From UBA4064 sp050179135 (lineage in GTDB: Bacteria; Desulfobacterota; Desulfobacteria; Desulfobacterales; Desulfatirhabdiaceae), in the NCBI GenBank assembly GCA_050179135.1, contig JBFXFK010000003.1, positions 4,480 to 68,479 of the forward strand: a stretch of DNA of 64,000 nucleotides, in the 5' to 3' direction. The translations under genes were made by a program, and so were the position numbers. Each line of letters opens with the position of its first letter. Position 1 is the stretch's first letter. Shown here piece after piece: positions 1 to 7,992 of the stretch. The notes beneath the pieces are model-generated. The model had not been told where the DNA came from. It saw only the letters and a program-made list of their open reading frames with translations, and did not search any database.

Positions 1-2
1 CC

Positions 3-335
3 ATTGCGCTGCAGCAGCGTATCTTCCTGGAAACAAAGGCTTGGCCAAAAAGTGAGACATACGCCCTGGTGGATCAAATCCGCCGATCGTCCCGGTCCAT
101 CGGTGCCAATATCGCTGAAAGCTGGGCCAAGCGGCGGTATAAAGCCCATTTTATCAGCAAATTGACCGATTCGGATGGCGAGCAAAATGAGACCCGCCAT
201 TGGCTGTATACAGCATGGCTATGCTGCTATTTACAGAAAAGCGTTTATGATGAATTGAGTGAATCCTGTAACCGTATCGGCGCGATGCTGGGGAGAATGC
301 TGAAAGGGTCGGATAGCTGGACGGTTGGACTGTAG
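3..335 (+). CDS. Four-helix-bundle protein (23S rRNA-intervening-sequence type), 5' partial
   Basis: The reading frame is open from the left edge, so the start lies outside the window. The visible ~110 residues carry the signature of the IVS/S23 four-helix-bundle family: an 'RSSRSIGANIAESWAKRR' block, followed by the Glu-Thr-Arg ('NETRHWL') helix and a C-terminal helix with 'RIGAMLGRMLKG'. The family is small (about 115-130 aa), often encoded inside 23S rRNA intervening sequences, but also common as chromosomal orphans; its biochemical role is unknown. No rRNA is seen here. The gene ends directly in an 8-nt tandem repeat. Its last 94 nt are present again after the assembly gap (469-562), which is an assembly duplication rather than a second gene. 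Confidence 0.8.
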   Translation: MALQQRIFLETKAWPKSETYALVDQIRRSSRSIGANIAESWAKRRYKAHFISKLTDSDGEQNETRHWLYTAWLCCYLQKSVYDELSESCNRIGAMLGRMLKGSDSWTVGL

Positions 336-688
336 ACTGTCGGACCGTCGGACCGTGGACTGTCGGACNNNNNNNNNNNNNNNNNNNNNNNNNNNNNNNN
401 NNNNNNNNNNNNNNNNNNNNNNNNNNNNNNNNNNNNNNNNNNNNNNNNNNNNNNNNNNNNNNNNNNNNCGTTTATGATGAATTGAGTGAATCCTGTAACC
501 GTATCGGCGCGATGCTGGGGAGAATGCTGAAAGGGTCGGATAGCTGGACGGTTGGACTGTAGACTGTCGGACCGTCGGACCGTGGACTGTCGGACAGTCG
601 GACCGTCGGACCGTCTGACCGTCCCACTGTCGGACCGTCTCACCGTCTCACCGTCTGACTGTCTGACCGTCTCACCGCCTGACCGGAA
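336..688. repeat. Degenerate 8-nt tandem repeat (GGACCGTC-like), interrupted by the gap
   Basis: Variants of an octamer such as 'ggaccgtc', 'tgaccgtc' and 'tcaccgtc' follow each other from the stop codon of the first gene to just before the ribosome binding site at about 686-699. The part at 336-368 is the same DNA as 563-595. The reverse-complement unit (gacggtcN) forms the tandem array downstream of dapA at 20491-20592, so this is a dispersed repeat family of this genome. Confidence 0.8.
369..468. other. Assembly gap of 100 N with duplicated flanks
   Basis: Exactly 100 N. The 127 nt before the gap (242-368) are identical to the first 127 nt after it (469-595). The gap therefore joins two contig ends that already overlap, and the true sequence is probably continuous with one copy removed. 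An overlap of exactly 127 is a common maximum k-mer length in de Bruijn assemblers. Confidence 0.95.
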
Positions 689-703
689 AAAAAGGAAATC
701 AAA

Positions 704-1300
704 ATGTCAAACCAGAAAAAACCATACAAACGACGCCAGTTTTTCATCAAAAAGGACTTCCAGTCCCGGTTCATTCTGTGTTTCTGCCTGCTGATTCTTC
801 TGGGCAATATCCTGGCGACCAGTCTTGTCCTGTATTTTTTCAAGGGCAATCTGACCTCGATGTTTCAGAATTCCAGACTGGTTGTTACGGACACCGCCCA
901 TTTCATTCTTCCGGCAGTACTCTATACCAACCTGATTACCATCGTCATCATCTCGTTATCCGTCATTGGGTTCACGCTGCTGGTTTCCCACAAAATTGCA
1001 GGTCCCCTGTTTCGCCTGGAACAGGATATCGCGGTGATTGCAACCGGTGATCTAACCCATACCATTCATCTTCGAAAAGGCGATCAGTTTCGGGAGCTGT
1101 CTGCGGACATCAACCAAATGACAGATCAGTTGAACCAGAAAATCATCACAATCCAGACCGGGGTGGCGCGGATCTTGGCAACTGCCGACCAACAGGGCGC
1201 CCCATCCGGATTTCTTGACAACCTGAATCTGTTGCATGGCCGGATCGGCCATCATTTTCTGTTGAAAAAGGAGAAAAATGACATCCACAAAACAACATAA
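704..1300 (+). CDS. Membrane protein with HAMP linker, no output domain
   Basis: The 198-residue product has a basic N-terminus, two transmembrane helices (about residues 21-43 and 70-92) with a short ~25-residue loop between them, then a HAMP-like segment (about 93-145, 'KIAGPLFRLEQDIAVIATGDL') and a helical tail. There is no kinase, cyclase or MCP signalling domain. HAMP segments normally pass a signal from a membrane receptor to a cytoplasmic output domain; here the output is missing or is carried by a partner. The start follows an A-rich Shine-Dalgarno (aaaaaaaggaaa). The end overlaps the next gene by 23 nt, implying co-translation with the DHp-like protein. Role in signalling is inferred. 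Confidence 0.75.
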   Translation: MSNQKKPYKRRQFFIKKDFQSRFILCFCLLILLGNILATSLVLYFFKGNLTSMFQNSRLVVTDTAHFILPAVLYTNLITIVIISLSVIGFTLLVSHKIAGPLFRLEQDIAVIATGDLTHTIHLRKGDQFRELSADINQMTDQLNQKIITIQTGVARILATADQQGAPSGFLDNLNLLHGRIGHHFLLKKEKNDIHKTT

Positions 1301-1535
1301 CGCGGATGATACCGATACCCTGGCACTTCAGATCGGTCAGTTGGGCCACAAAATGGGTCAGCATCTGATGGTGGCCGAGGGGTATGCCACCATGCTTCAG
1401 AGCAAAATTCCCGATGACACCCGGGAATATGAGTATCTGGCAAAAATCAGGCATCAGATTGTGATGATGGCGGAAATCAAGCAGCAGATGATGGAAATTG
1501 CAAGACCGGCAACATCTTTCCCCAAAACAGGGTAA
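1278..1535 (+). CDS. Small helical protein resembling a lone histidine-kinase DHp domain
   Basis: The product is 85 residues. Residues 18-76 read like the two-helix dimerisation/phosphoacceptor segment of a histidine kinase: 'LGHKMGQHLMVAEGYATML' has the H-box layout with His24 at the usual position and the GYA...L ending, followed by a linker and a second helix. There is no ATPase domain. It could be a phosphotransfer intermediate (compare Spo0B, which uses a DHp-like fold) or the relic of a kinase truncated by the element that starts at its stop codon. It overlaps the upstream HAMP gene (ATG inside it, SD aaaaaggag), and a lone receiver follows at 2006. The DHp reading is an inference from pattern only. 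Confidence 0.55.
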   Translation: MTSTKQHNADDTDTLALQIGQLGHKMGQHLMVAEGYATMLQSKIPDDTREYEYLAKIRHQIVMMAEIKQQMMEIARPATSFPKTG

Positions 1536-1983
1536 CGACGCAGACCAATTGGGGTGAAGGCATAAAAAAACGAAGTCAGAATTCAGGAGTCAGAATGAGG
1601 GACCCATCAAAGAAGTTTGAAGACCTGGTGGTTTGGCGGAAAGCCCATCAGTTTGTGCTTGCTGTTTATCGCTTATCGCAATCCTTCCCACACTCGGAAA
1701 TCTATGGTCTGTCTTCCCAATTTCGCAGATCCGCTGTATCTATTGCAGCCAATATCGCTGAAGGATTCAAAAAGCGTGGAATCGCGGACAAGCTCCGTTT
1801 TCTCAATATTGCCCAAGGGTCCCTTGAAGAATCGAGGTACTATTTGATACTTGTCCATGATCTTGCTTATGGTGATGTTTCCGAGCCAACCCGGTTGATT
1901 GAAGAAGTCAGTAAATTACTGGAAGCTTACATGCGGGCTATTCTGAATTCCGACTCCTGAATTCTGAATACCTGAGTCGTTAC
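1532..1983. mobile_element. Inverted-repeat-bounded unit carrying a four-helix-bundle gene
   Basis: The outer ends are GTAACGAC (1532-1539) and GTCGTTAC (1976-1983), an exact 8-nt inverted repeat. Inside them, a second inverted repeat with a 16-nt exact core (gactcctgaattctga, near 1952-1967, matching the complement near 1575-1592) immediately flanks the coding sequence. The unit is about 450 bp. A degraded 3' end of the same unit, including the matching 'gtagttacc' end, lies at 13186-13265 after an unrelated gene, so the unit has been at more than one site. No transposase is encoded. Mobility is inferred. Confidence 0.5.
1595..1960 (+). CDS. Four-helix-bundle protein (23S rRNA-intervening-sequence type)
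   Basis: This is a complete 121-residue member of the IVS/S23 four-helix-bundle family: 'FEDLVVWRKAHQFVLAVYRL' opening, 'FRRSAVSIAANIAEGFKKR' core, 'SLEESRYYLIL' third helix and a final amphipathic helix. The family fold forms a pentameric ring of helical bundles in known structures, but its function is not established. The Shine-Dalgarno AGGAG (1585-1589) sits inside the left inner inverted repeat, and the stop codon lies in the right one, so gene and repeats form a single unit. It interrupts what could otherwise be a signalling operon (HAMP protein, DHp-like protein, receiver). Confidence 0.9.
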   Translation: MRDPSKKFEDLVVWRKAHQFVLAVYRLSQSFPHSEIYGLSSQFRRSAVSIAANIAEGFKKRGIADKLRFLNIAQGSLEESRYYLILVHDLAYGDVSEPTRLIEEVSKLLEAYMRAILNSDS

Positions 1984-2005
1984 AAACTGTGACAGGAGAT
2001 ACCCG

Positions 2006-2413
2006 ATGGAAAAAAAGATTCTGGTGGTGGATGATGAGGCAATCATGCGGGAAATGGCGACAGCCGCGTTTACCGGCATCGGCTATACGGTCAAGTCGGC
2101 TGAAAGTGCGGAGGAAGCGCTTGAAATTCTCAAAAACGAATCATTTCTGGTCATGTATCTGGATTTGAATCTGCCGGGCATGAACGGGGTGGACCTGTGC
2201 AGACAGATCCGGTCAGACAATCCCGTAGCCATCTGCCACGCGATAACCGCCTATACCTCCCTGTTTGAACTGGCAGACTGCCGGGATGCCGGGTTTGAAG
2301 ATTATTTTCCCAAACCCACAGATTTGAACATCATTTTAAAATCGGCGGAAACCGCATTTGAAAAACTGGCGCGATGGAAGGTACTGACGACTGGCAGGCC
2401 TGCCCCGAAATAA
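2006..2413 (+). CDS. Single-domain response regulator (CheY-like receiver)
   Basis: This 135-residue protein is a stand-alone receiver domain. It has the acidic pair Asp9-Asp10 ('VVDDEA'), the phosphoacceptor Asp53 ('YLDLNLPGMNG'), the switch Thr81 and the invariant Lys103 ('FPKPTD'). There is no DNA-binding or enzymatic output, so it probably acts by protein contact or as a phosphorelay shuttle. SD aggag (1996-2000) precedes ATG 2006. It ends at a strong bidirectional terminator shared with the convergent CHASE2 hybrid kinase, a plausible but unproven partner. Confidence 0.9.
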   Translation: MEKKILVVDDEAIMREMATAAFTGIGYTVKSAESAEEALEILKNESFLVMYLDLNLPGMNGVDLCRQIRSDNPVAICHAITAYTSLFELADCRDAGFEDYFPKPTDLNIILKSAETAFEKLARWKVLTTGRPAPK

Positions 2414-2428
2414 TTGCACCCCGGAATC

Positions 2429-2465
2429 AAAAAAGCCCCCGTGTCATCATGGGGGCTTTTTTTTT
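2429..2465. terminator. Bidirectional rho-independent terminator
   Basis: The stem is AAAAGCCCCC / GGGGGCTTTT with a 10-nt loop, an A-run on the left and nine or more T on the right. It lies between the convergent receiver gene (ends 2413) and hybrid kinase gene (ends 2475) and can serve both strands. Confidence 0.9.
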
Positions 2466-2474
2466 GCTGACCCG

Positions 2475-5141
2475 TCAAGGGGATTTTGAAGAATGCGCCC
2501 CGCTGTCCGGGGGTATAGTGCCGGATTTGGACTCGACCCCGAACATGCCACCCAGCAACCCGTTCAAATCCGCCCGGTGAATCGGTTTTGTAAAAAAATG
2601 GGAGCATCCGGCCGAAAGACACTTCTGCCGCTCCTCGGAAAAGGCGTGCGCCGTGACCGCAACAATGGGTATCGGATTCATCCCGCCCTGCTTTTCAATC
2701 TGGCGGATTTGACGGGTGGCCTCAAAGCCATCCATGACCGGCATTTCCATATCCATCAAAATGATGTCGAACCGGCCCTGTTTGAATTTTTCCACGGCCT
2801 CCGCCCCGTTTTCAGCCATTTCGATATGAATCGGCGAATCTTTCAGGTAGGCCTGAATCAGTTTCCGGTTGACCGCCACATCTTCAACCAGCAGCATATC
2901 GATGCGTGAAAAAACCGGCGCGATCCCGGTCCGGTCGGTCTTTTGGATCACGGATTTTTGGGGTATACCCGGGCTGGTGGGCAACGGCAGGGTGAACATG
3001 AAACGGGATCCTTTTCCGGGGATACTCTCCAGGGAAATCTGACCGCCCATCTGCTCGACCAGGCGCTTGCAGATGGCAAGCCCCAGGCCGGTTCCGCCAT
3101 ATTCCCGGGTGATGGATGCATCGGCCTGAACAAAGCGTTCAAACACAAGCTGATGTTTCTCCGCCGGTATGCCAATGCCCGTATCCATCACGTCAAATTG
3201 AACCATTTCCGGGTTGTTTCCATCCCGTGCCGGACCGACAGACACCCGGATAAAACCGGTTCCCGTGAATTTGATCGCATTCCCCACCAGATTGATCAGC
3301 ACCTGCTGAATCCGGGTGGCATCGCCGACCAAAACCGGCGGAATTTCGGGCGCGATGCGTGAAACCAGGTCAAGTCCTTTTTCATGGGCCCGATGGGACA
3401 ACATTTCAAGTACGGTTTGAATGATCTCCCGAATGTTCAGGGGTGCTTTTTCCAGCACCAACTGGCCGGCTTCGATTTTTGATAGATCCAGTATATCGTT
3501 GATCAAAGCCAGCAGCAACTCGCTGGAATTCTGAAGGGTTTGAAGATAATCCCGCTGCTCGCCCGTCAGGGGGGTTGCGGAAAGCATTTCGGCCATACCC
3601 AGAATGGCATTCATGGGTGTCCGGATTTCATGACTCATTCTGGCCAAAAAATCGCTCTTGAACTGATTGGCCATATCCGCCCGCTCCTTGGCGGCTTTCA
3701 TTTCCCGGGCTTCTGACAGGGATCGGGTCAGAGCCACCCGGAAAAAGGACACCCATTCCTGGGTCTGCCGAAGTCTCAGAAGAATCAGAATGGCCATTTG
3801 CGTCAACAGCATGGCCGACGGCAGCATGGGCGAAATGAACATACCGGTTCGGGAAAACCCGTAAAATGATCCGGCCCACCAGACCAGTGTCAGCAGACAG
3901 CAGCCGGCCAGAATGACAAAAACCCGGCATCGATCGATCACGATGACAATACCCAGTCCGGATATGCAGAACAACACCAACTCCAGTGTCTTCAGCCACC
4001 CCGGGTGCCTGTAGTACCGGTGCTGCAAAACCGTATCCACCACATTGGCATGAATGAAGACACCCGGAATCACGGTCTCCATTGCGGTAGCCACCACATC
4101 CTTCAGCCCCGACGCAGTCAGTCCAATCAGAATGAACCGGTTTGCAAGCAAATCTGCCGGCACGGTTTTGTTCAGAATATCCGCGGCTGAAATCTGCGTC
4201 ACCGCCCGCCAGTTTTGATATGGCCGGATCAATACCCGCCCACCCGGGTCTGTTGGAATGACATGCGGACCGATCTGAATGGACTGAATCCCATACCGGT
4301 CCATTCGAACAACCGGCCGGTCCGACGGGTATGCGCGGATCAGCATGGCAATGGACAGGCTGGGATAGATGTTATCCCGGTGGTGAATTAAAAGGGGAAT
4401 GCGACGGATCACGCCATCCGGATCCGTGACCACATTCATGAACCCAACGCCGGAAGCGGCCTCTGCCAAAACCGGCAAGGGCGATTCGACACCGCTGGCA
4501 TGGAAAAGCCGGTCTGTCAGTTCCGGATAGGTGGCATGCGTCAGAACCGTTGAGCGGAAAGGATGCGGCATGTCACCCGAAGCGGAAGATGCAGACTCAG
4601 ATGATTTTTCAAATGTAAACGAACACCCGGTCACATGAGGTCCAGCCGCCAGCGCCCGGGCCAGAATGTGGTCATGATCCAGAAGTGTTTCCGGAAGTTC
4701 TTGAAATTGCAAATGAATTTTAAAATCCTGTTCAAACTGGCGCTGCAGATGTATGGGTGAGGTTCGATCCGGTTCGGCAAACAGGATATCCAGACCGACA
4801 CTTTTGGGATGATGGTGTTCGATCGTTTCCAGCAATTGGGCGATTCGATAGCGCGGCCATGGCCATTGCCCGAATTGTTTCAGGCTGGCGTCATCGATTG
4901 TGACCACAACCGGTGCTGTGGATGGCTGCAGTCCACCCTCTGCCCGGGAGAACTGATCGGTCAGTTGCAGATTGAGATAGCGGATAAAACCCGGCTGAAG
5001 GATGTGAAGCAGCATGAACACAAAAATAGGCAGCAGACCGGTCAGCAACCGGTCGTTTGGTCTGCTGCGCCATCTGGTCCACACGGTTCGGAGTCGATTT
5101 TTCGGGGCCGGGTTGTCACATTTCGGCATCGGAAATTTCAT
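2475..5141 (-). CDS. CHASE2-domain hybrid sensor histidine kinase
   Basis: The 888-residue membrane sensor has an N-terminal transmembrane helix (about 32-50), a periplasmic CHASE2 domain (about 60-370, with the typical 'DDASLKQFGQWPWPR' at 83-97), and a cluster of transmembrane helices (about 385-455). Then come HisKA with phospho-His504 ('MSHEIRTPMN'), HATPase_c (N621, G1 'DTGIGIP', G2 'GGTGLGLAI') and a C-terminal receiver with Asp797 and Lys852. This architecture autophosphorylates and passes phosphate internally. CHASE2 ligands are unknown. No clear Shine-Dalgarno precedes ATG 5141: the leader is a GGGTTAG heptad repeat in opposite orientation, so Met5 is an alternative start. The lone receiver at 2006 converges on it. 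Confidence 0.93.
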   Translation of the reverse strand: MKFPMPKCDNPAPKNRLRTVWTRWRSRPNDRLLTGLLPIFVFMLLHILQPGFIRYLNLQLTDQFSRAEGGLQPSTAPVVVTIDDASLKQFGQWPWPRYRIAQLLETIEHHHPKSVGLDILFAEPDRTSPIHLQRQFEQDFKIHLQFQELPETLLDHDHILARALAAGPHVTGCSFTFEKSSESASSASGDMPHPFRSTVLTHATYPELTDRLFHASGVESPLPVLAEAASGVGFMNVVTDPDGVIRRIPLLIHHRDNIYPSLSIAMLIRAYPSDRPVVRMDRYGIQSIQIGPHVIPTDPGGRVLIRPYQNWRAVTQISAADILNKTVPADLLANRFILIGLTASGLKDVVATAMETVIPGVFIHANVVDTVLQHRYYRHPGWLKTLELVLFCISGLGIVIVIDRCRVFVILAGCCLLTLVWWAGSFYGFSRTGMFISPMLPSAMLLTQMAILILLRLRQTQEWVSFFRVALTRSLSEAREMKAAKERADMANQFKSDFLARMSHEIRTPMNAILGMAEMLSATPLTGEQRDYLQTLQNSSELLLALINDILDLSKIEAGQLVLEKAPLNIREIIQTVLEMLSHRAHEKGLDLVSRIAPEIPPVLVGDATRIQQVLINLVGNAIKFTGTGFIRVSVGPARDGNNPEMVQFDVMDTGIGIPAEKHQLVFERFVQADASITREYGGTGLGLAICKRLVEQMGGQISLESIPGKGSRFMFTLPLPTSPGIPQKSVIQKTDRTGIAPVFSRIDMLLVEDVAVNRKLIQAYLKDSPIHIEMAENGAEAVEKFKQGRFDIILMDMEMPVMDGFEATRQIRQIEKQGGMNPIPIVAVTAHAFSEERQKCLSAGCSHFFTKPIHRADLNGLLGGMFGVESKSGTIPPDSGAHSSKSP

Positions 5142-5146
5142 TTTTT

Positions 5147-5172
5147 GGGGTTAGGGGTTAGGGGCTTTGGGC
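5147..5172. repeat. Short heptad repeat (GGGGTTA / GGGGCTTTGGGC)
   Basis: Two to three 7-nt units 'ggggtta' run into 'ggggctttgggc', directly in front of the hybrid kinase start. It belongs to the same class of short intergenic heptads as the array at 38961-39000 (tgggctt). It occupies the place where a ribosome binding site would be expected. Confidence 0.55.
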
Positions 5173-5340
5173 AATAGTATCTTTAGATAGAATTGGATTG
5201 TTCGTCAAGTGGAGAGTCAATCAATTCAATTATTTCCACCTCCCGCCAAGAGAGTGAAGAACCGGATATTGCAAATTTCAGGCCGGATATGGTATAGGCT
5301 TTGCGTTATGCTTTGAACGGCCACAATCTGCGGGTTCCAT

Positions 5341-5457
5341 ATACAGAAGTCAGAATACAGAATTCAGAAGCCAGAATAAATAGGGAATGGTTGCTGTTTA
5401 TAAAAATGATATTTTCCTTATTTATTCTGAATTCTGACTTCTGTATTCTGTTTTTCC
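5341..5457. repeat. ~115-bp hairpin element, copy 1 (CAGAATT heptads)
   Basis: The left arm is a run of 7-nt units (cagaagt, cagaata, cagaatt, cagaagc, cagaata) ending in 'aaataggg'. The right arm (about 5414-5450) is its imperfect reverse complement. The ~30-nt centre 'gaatggttgctgtttataaaaatgatattttcc' type spacer is shared with two copies at 21504-21736. It lies in the 397-nt gap between the hybrid kinase and the FmdB gene, in which I see no coding sequence. Confidence 0.8.
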
Positions 5458-5538
5458 ACAATTATTGACCGACAGCAGTATATGTTTTGCTGTTACCGTT
5501 TCTCAATATAGACTTGTGTTTACCAGGAGATGATGATT

Positions 5539-5736
5539 ATGCCAATTTATGAATACGAATGCCAGAAATGTGAATGTATATTTGAAAAACTGGTCTATAA
5601 GGGTGAAGAGGACGATGTTGTCTGCCCGTCATGCAGCCGGAAAGAGGTCAAACGACGGGTCAGTTGTGTCAGTTTCATTGGCTCTTCCGTGATCGGTGAA
5701 TCCTGCGCCGCCCCGGCTTCAAAGGGTTTTTCCTGA
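5539..5736 (+). CDS. FmdB-family zinc ribbon protein
   Basis: The product has 65 residues from the preferred start. It opens with the family's hallmark 'MPIYEYEC' and has two CxxC knuckles (CQKC and CPSC) about 20 residues apart, forming a zinc ribbon, then a basic stretch and a short Gly/Ser/Ala tail. The family is small and putatively regulatory; FmdB was named from a formamidase locus, and no activity is established. Two upstream in-frame ATGs (5530, 5533) are too close to the SD aggag (5524-5528); ATG 5539 restores the conserved N-terminus with 10-nt spacing. Confidence 0.85.
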   Translation: MPIYEYECQKCECIFEKLVYKGEEDDVVCPSCSRKEVKRRVSCVSFIGSSVIGESCAAPASKGFS

Positions 5737-5748
5737 GCGCACTGATTG

Positions 5749-5770
5749 AATCGGCGGTCTGCCGATTTTA
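5749..5770 (+). terminator. Possible terminator after the zinc ribbon gene
   Basis: AATCGGC / GCCGATT form a 7-bp stem with a 5-nt loop followed by a short 'ttaag' tract. The T-run is weak, so termination may be partial. Confidence 0.4.
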
Positions 5771-5882
5771 AGACTGAAGGGGCTGCAACCAGCATTCAGG
5801 CAGTGCCGCCGTTGGATGGTCAGGCGGCCTGGCTGCATCTCAATACGCACGACTCAACTCTCACTACTGAAAAAAAGAAATC

Positions 5883-7739
5883 ATGCAACTGTCCAAACCC
5901 CAAGAGGACGCTGTCATCTACATGGACACTCCGGTCCTGGTCACTGCCGGCGCAGGTTCCGGAAAAACCCGCACCCTGACTGCCAAAATTGCGCATCTGA
6001 TTGAAACCGGCATGGACCCCCGGCGGATTCTGGCAATTACATTCACCAACAAGGCCGCCGAGGAAATGAAGACCCGGTTAACCGAAATGACAGGCCTGTC
6101 CATCAGCCACTTTCCCTGGGTGCGCACGTTTCATTCCGCGTGTTTCAAAATCTTCAAGGAGCACTGCCAGATTCTGGGGTTCACCCCGCCGGTTCAGGTT
6201 TATGCAACCTATCAGCAGCAAAAAACCCTGAAGGACATTCTGGTGGCCCGGCTGAATCTGGACAAAAAATTCATTCCCATTGTGTCATCGGAAATTTCCC
6301 ATGCCAAAAATTCCGGCAATCCGGAATCCTGGCTGGCCAAAAAAGGAAAAGCCGCCCATTTTCTGCTGACCGACATTTATCAGTTGTATGAAAAAGAACT
6401 TCTGGCCAGAAACGCCGTGGATTTTGACAACATCCTGTTTCTGACCCGCAATCTCCTGCGGGATCATGAAGACATCCGGTCCCGGTATCAGTCCCTGTTT
6501 GACTATATCCTGTGCGACGAGTACCAGGATACCAACAATCTTCAGGAAGACCTGACCGGACTGCTGGTCCGGGACGGCCGGCTGTTCTGCGTCGGGGATG
6601 ACTGGCAGGCCATTTATTCCTTCCGGGGCAGCAACGTGGACCATTTTCTGAATTTCATGAACAAGTATCCCGATGGCCGAATTTTCAAACTGGAACAAAA
6701 TTACCGCTCGGCCAATGAAATTGTGGACATCGCCAATCATCTGATCAAACACAACACGGGTCGGATGAAAAAGAAATGCTTTTCCAGCCGGAAAGGCGGC
6801 GCGGTTGAACTGCATGATTTCATGAACGAAAAGGAAGAGGCCAACTGGGTGGTCAAAAAAATCGGGGCCCTTCACAAAAAAGGCATTGCGTATGCCCAGA
6901 TGGCGGTGCTGTACCGGACCAAATTTTCTTCACTGGCCTTTGAGCAAAGTCTGCGGTCCGCCAACATCCCGTATCAGATGCTGGGGGGGAAAGGATTTTT
7001 TGAACGGAAAGAGATCATGGATCTCAACTGTTATCTCAGCGCCGCGGTGTTTCCCAAGGATGACACCTCGTTTGAGCGGATTCTGAACATTCCCAAACGG
7101 GGTCTGGGTCCCGGGGCCGTCAAAAAGATTGCAGCACTCCAGTCCGAAACCGTCAGCCTGCAGGAAGCGGCGGTTCTGGCTCTGGCCCAAAAAATTCTGG
7201 CGCCCAAAGTGTATTCGGCCATCCGCGGTCTTCTGGATGTTCTGGAACAGGTTCGGGACATGAAACCGGATGAGGCGGTGCGTCACATTCTGAATGCCGT
7301 GGGGTACATGACCTACCTGGAAGATTACACCAAAGCCGATTCCATGGACTTTACCCAGAGACGGGAAAATATCGAGCAACTGGTCTATTCCGCCTCCCAG
7401 AAGGACACCATTGTGGATTATCTGGAAGAAGCGGCCCTGGTGCGGGAAGACACCGGCGACACCGAGGAGGATGCCCCGAAAGGTGTCAGCCTGTCAACGG
7501 TTCATGCGGCAAAAGGCCTGGAATTTCATGTGGTATTTGTGACCGGATGCGAGGAAAATCTGTTTCCGCACTGGAAATCCACAGAGGTGGCGTCCGGCAT
7601 CGATGAAGAACGCAGACTGATGTATGTGGCCATGACCCGGGCGGAAAAGTATCTGTATATTTCCAGCGCGGATTTCAGAAAAGGACAGTACAATTCCAGA
7701 AGCCGCTTTCTGGATGAAATTGAAGCGGCATTGCGATGA
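5883..7739 (+). CDS. UvrD/Rep-family ATP-dependent DNA helicase (SF1A)
   Basis: The 618-residue product has all superfamily 1A motifs: Walker A 'AGAGSGKT' (22-29), 'ITFTNKAAEEM' (Ia), Walker B 'CDEYQDTN', motif III 'VGDDWQAIYSFRG', motif IV 'LEQNYRS', 'STVHAAKGLEF' (V) and 'LMYVAMTRAE' (VI). It is shorter than E. coli UvrD (720) or Rep (673), with a reduced C-terminal tail. Members unwind DNA 3'-5' in repair and replication restart. The translation start at ATG 5883 has only a weak A-rich SD. It stands alone between repeats, with no repair partner adjacent. Subfamily (UvrD, Rep or PcrA) cannot be settled by eye. Confidence 0.93.
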   Translation: MQLSKPQEDAVIYMDTPVLVTAGAGSGKTRTLTAKIAHLIETGMDPRRILAITFTNKAAEEMKTRLTEMTGLSISHFPWVRTFHSACFKIFKEHCQILGFTPPVQVYATYQQQKTLKDILVARLNLDKKFIPIVSSEISHAKNSGNPESWLAKKGKAAHFLLTDIYQLYEKELLARNAVDFDNILFLTRNLLRDHEDIRSRYQSLFDYILCDEYQDTNNLQEDLTGLLVRDGRLFCVGDDWQAIYSFRGSNVDHFLNFMNKYPDGRIFKLEQNYRSANEIVDIANHLIKHNTGRMKKKCFSSRKGGAVELHDFMNEKEEANWVVKKIGALHKKGIAYAQMAVLYRTKFSSLAFEQSLRSANIPYQMLGGKGFFERKEIMDLNCYLSAAVFPKDDTSFERILNIPKRGLGPGAVKKIAALQSETVSLQEAAVLALAQKILAPKVYSAIRGLLDVLEQVRDMKPDEAVRHILNAVGYMTYLEDYTKADSMDFTQRRENIEQLVYSASQKDTIVDYLEEAALVREDTGDTEEDAPKGVSLSTVHAAKGLEFHVVFVTGCEENLFPHWKSTEVASGIDEERRLMYVAMTRAEKYLYISSADFRKGQYNSRSRFLDEIEAALR

Positions 7740-7810
7740 CCCCACGGTTTTCCTGTTGTTTTTGCTACCTTCCCGGGGTAATTTCTGTTACATTGCATTC
7801 CGTTTAAAAT

Positions 7811-7962
7811 TTCGTGTCCTTCGTGGTTAACATTAAACCCGGAAAAGAATACACCACGAAGGACACGAAGAACACGAAGGGGTTTATGGGGAGGGGGGTT
7901 GTTTTTTTCTTCGTGTGCTTCGTGTTCTTCGTGGTTAATATCAAACACCGGAAAGAATACAC
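7811..7962. repeat. Paired 'CCACGAAGGACACGAAG' intergenic repeat
   Basis: Two inverted blocks of the purine/pyrimidine-biased motif 'ttcgtgtccttcgtggttaa' and 'accacgaaggacacgaag' enclose a G-rich centre, and the right half repeats 'ttcgtggttaatatcaaac.ccggaaagaatacacca' seen on the left. Degenerate relatives of the motif occur at 61869, 62991 and 63500. The stretch between the helicase and the DnaJ-like gene contains nothing else recognisable. Confidence 0.6.
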
Positions 7963-7992
7963 CAGTCTTCAGCCTTTTAAAAGGAGGTTCCA

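Noticed and set aside
1..595. 23S rRNA intervening sequence context for the first four-helix-bundle gene
   Set aside because: No rRNA sequence is seen on either side; this is a chromosomal orphan.
552..849. Frames within the octamer array before the HAMP gene
   Set aside because: They translate repeat DNA into Ser/Asp/Arg/Thr repeats with no SD and run into the HAMP gene in another frame.
5147..5172. GGGGTTA units as telomere-like DNA
   Set aside because: Only two to three units, internal to the scaffold, and one of many unrelated heptad arrays.
5746..5979. Short frame overlapping the helicase start
   Set aside because: It overlaps the conserved N-terminus of the helicase in another frame and has no recognisable domain.
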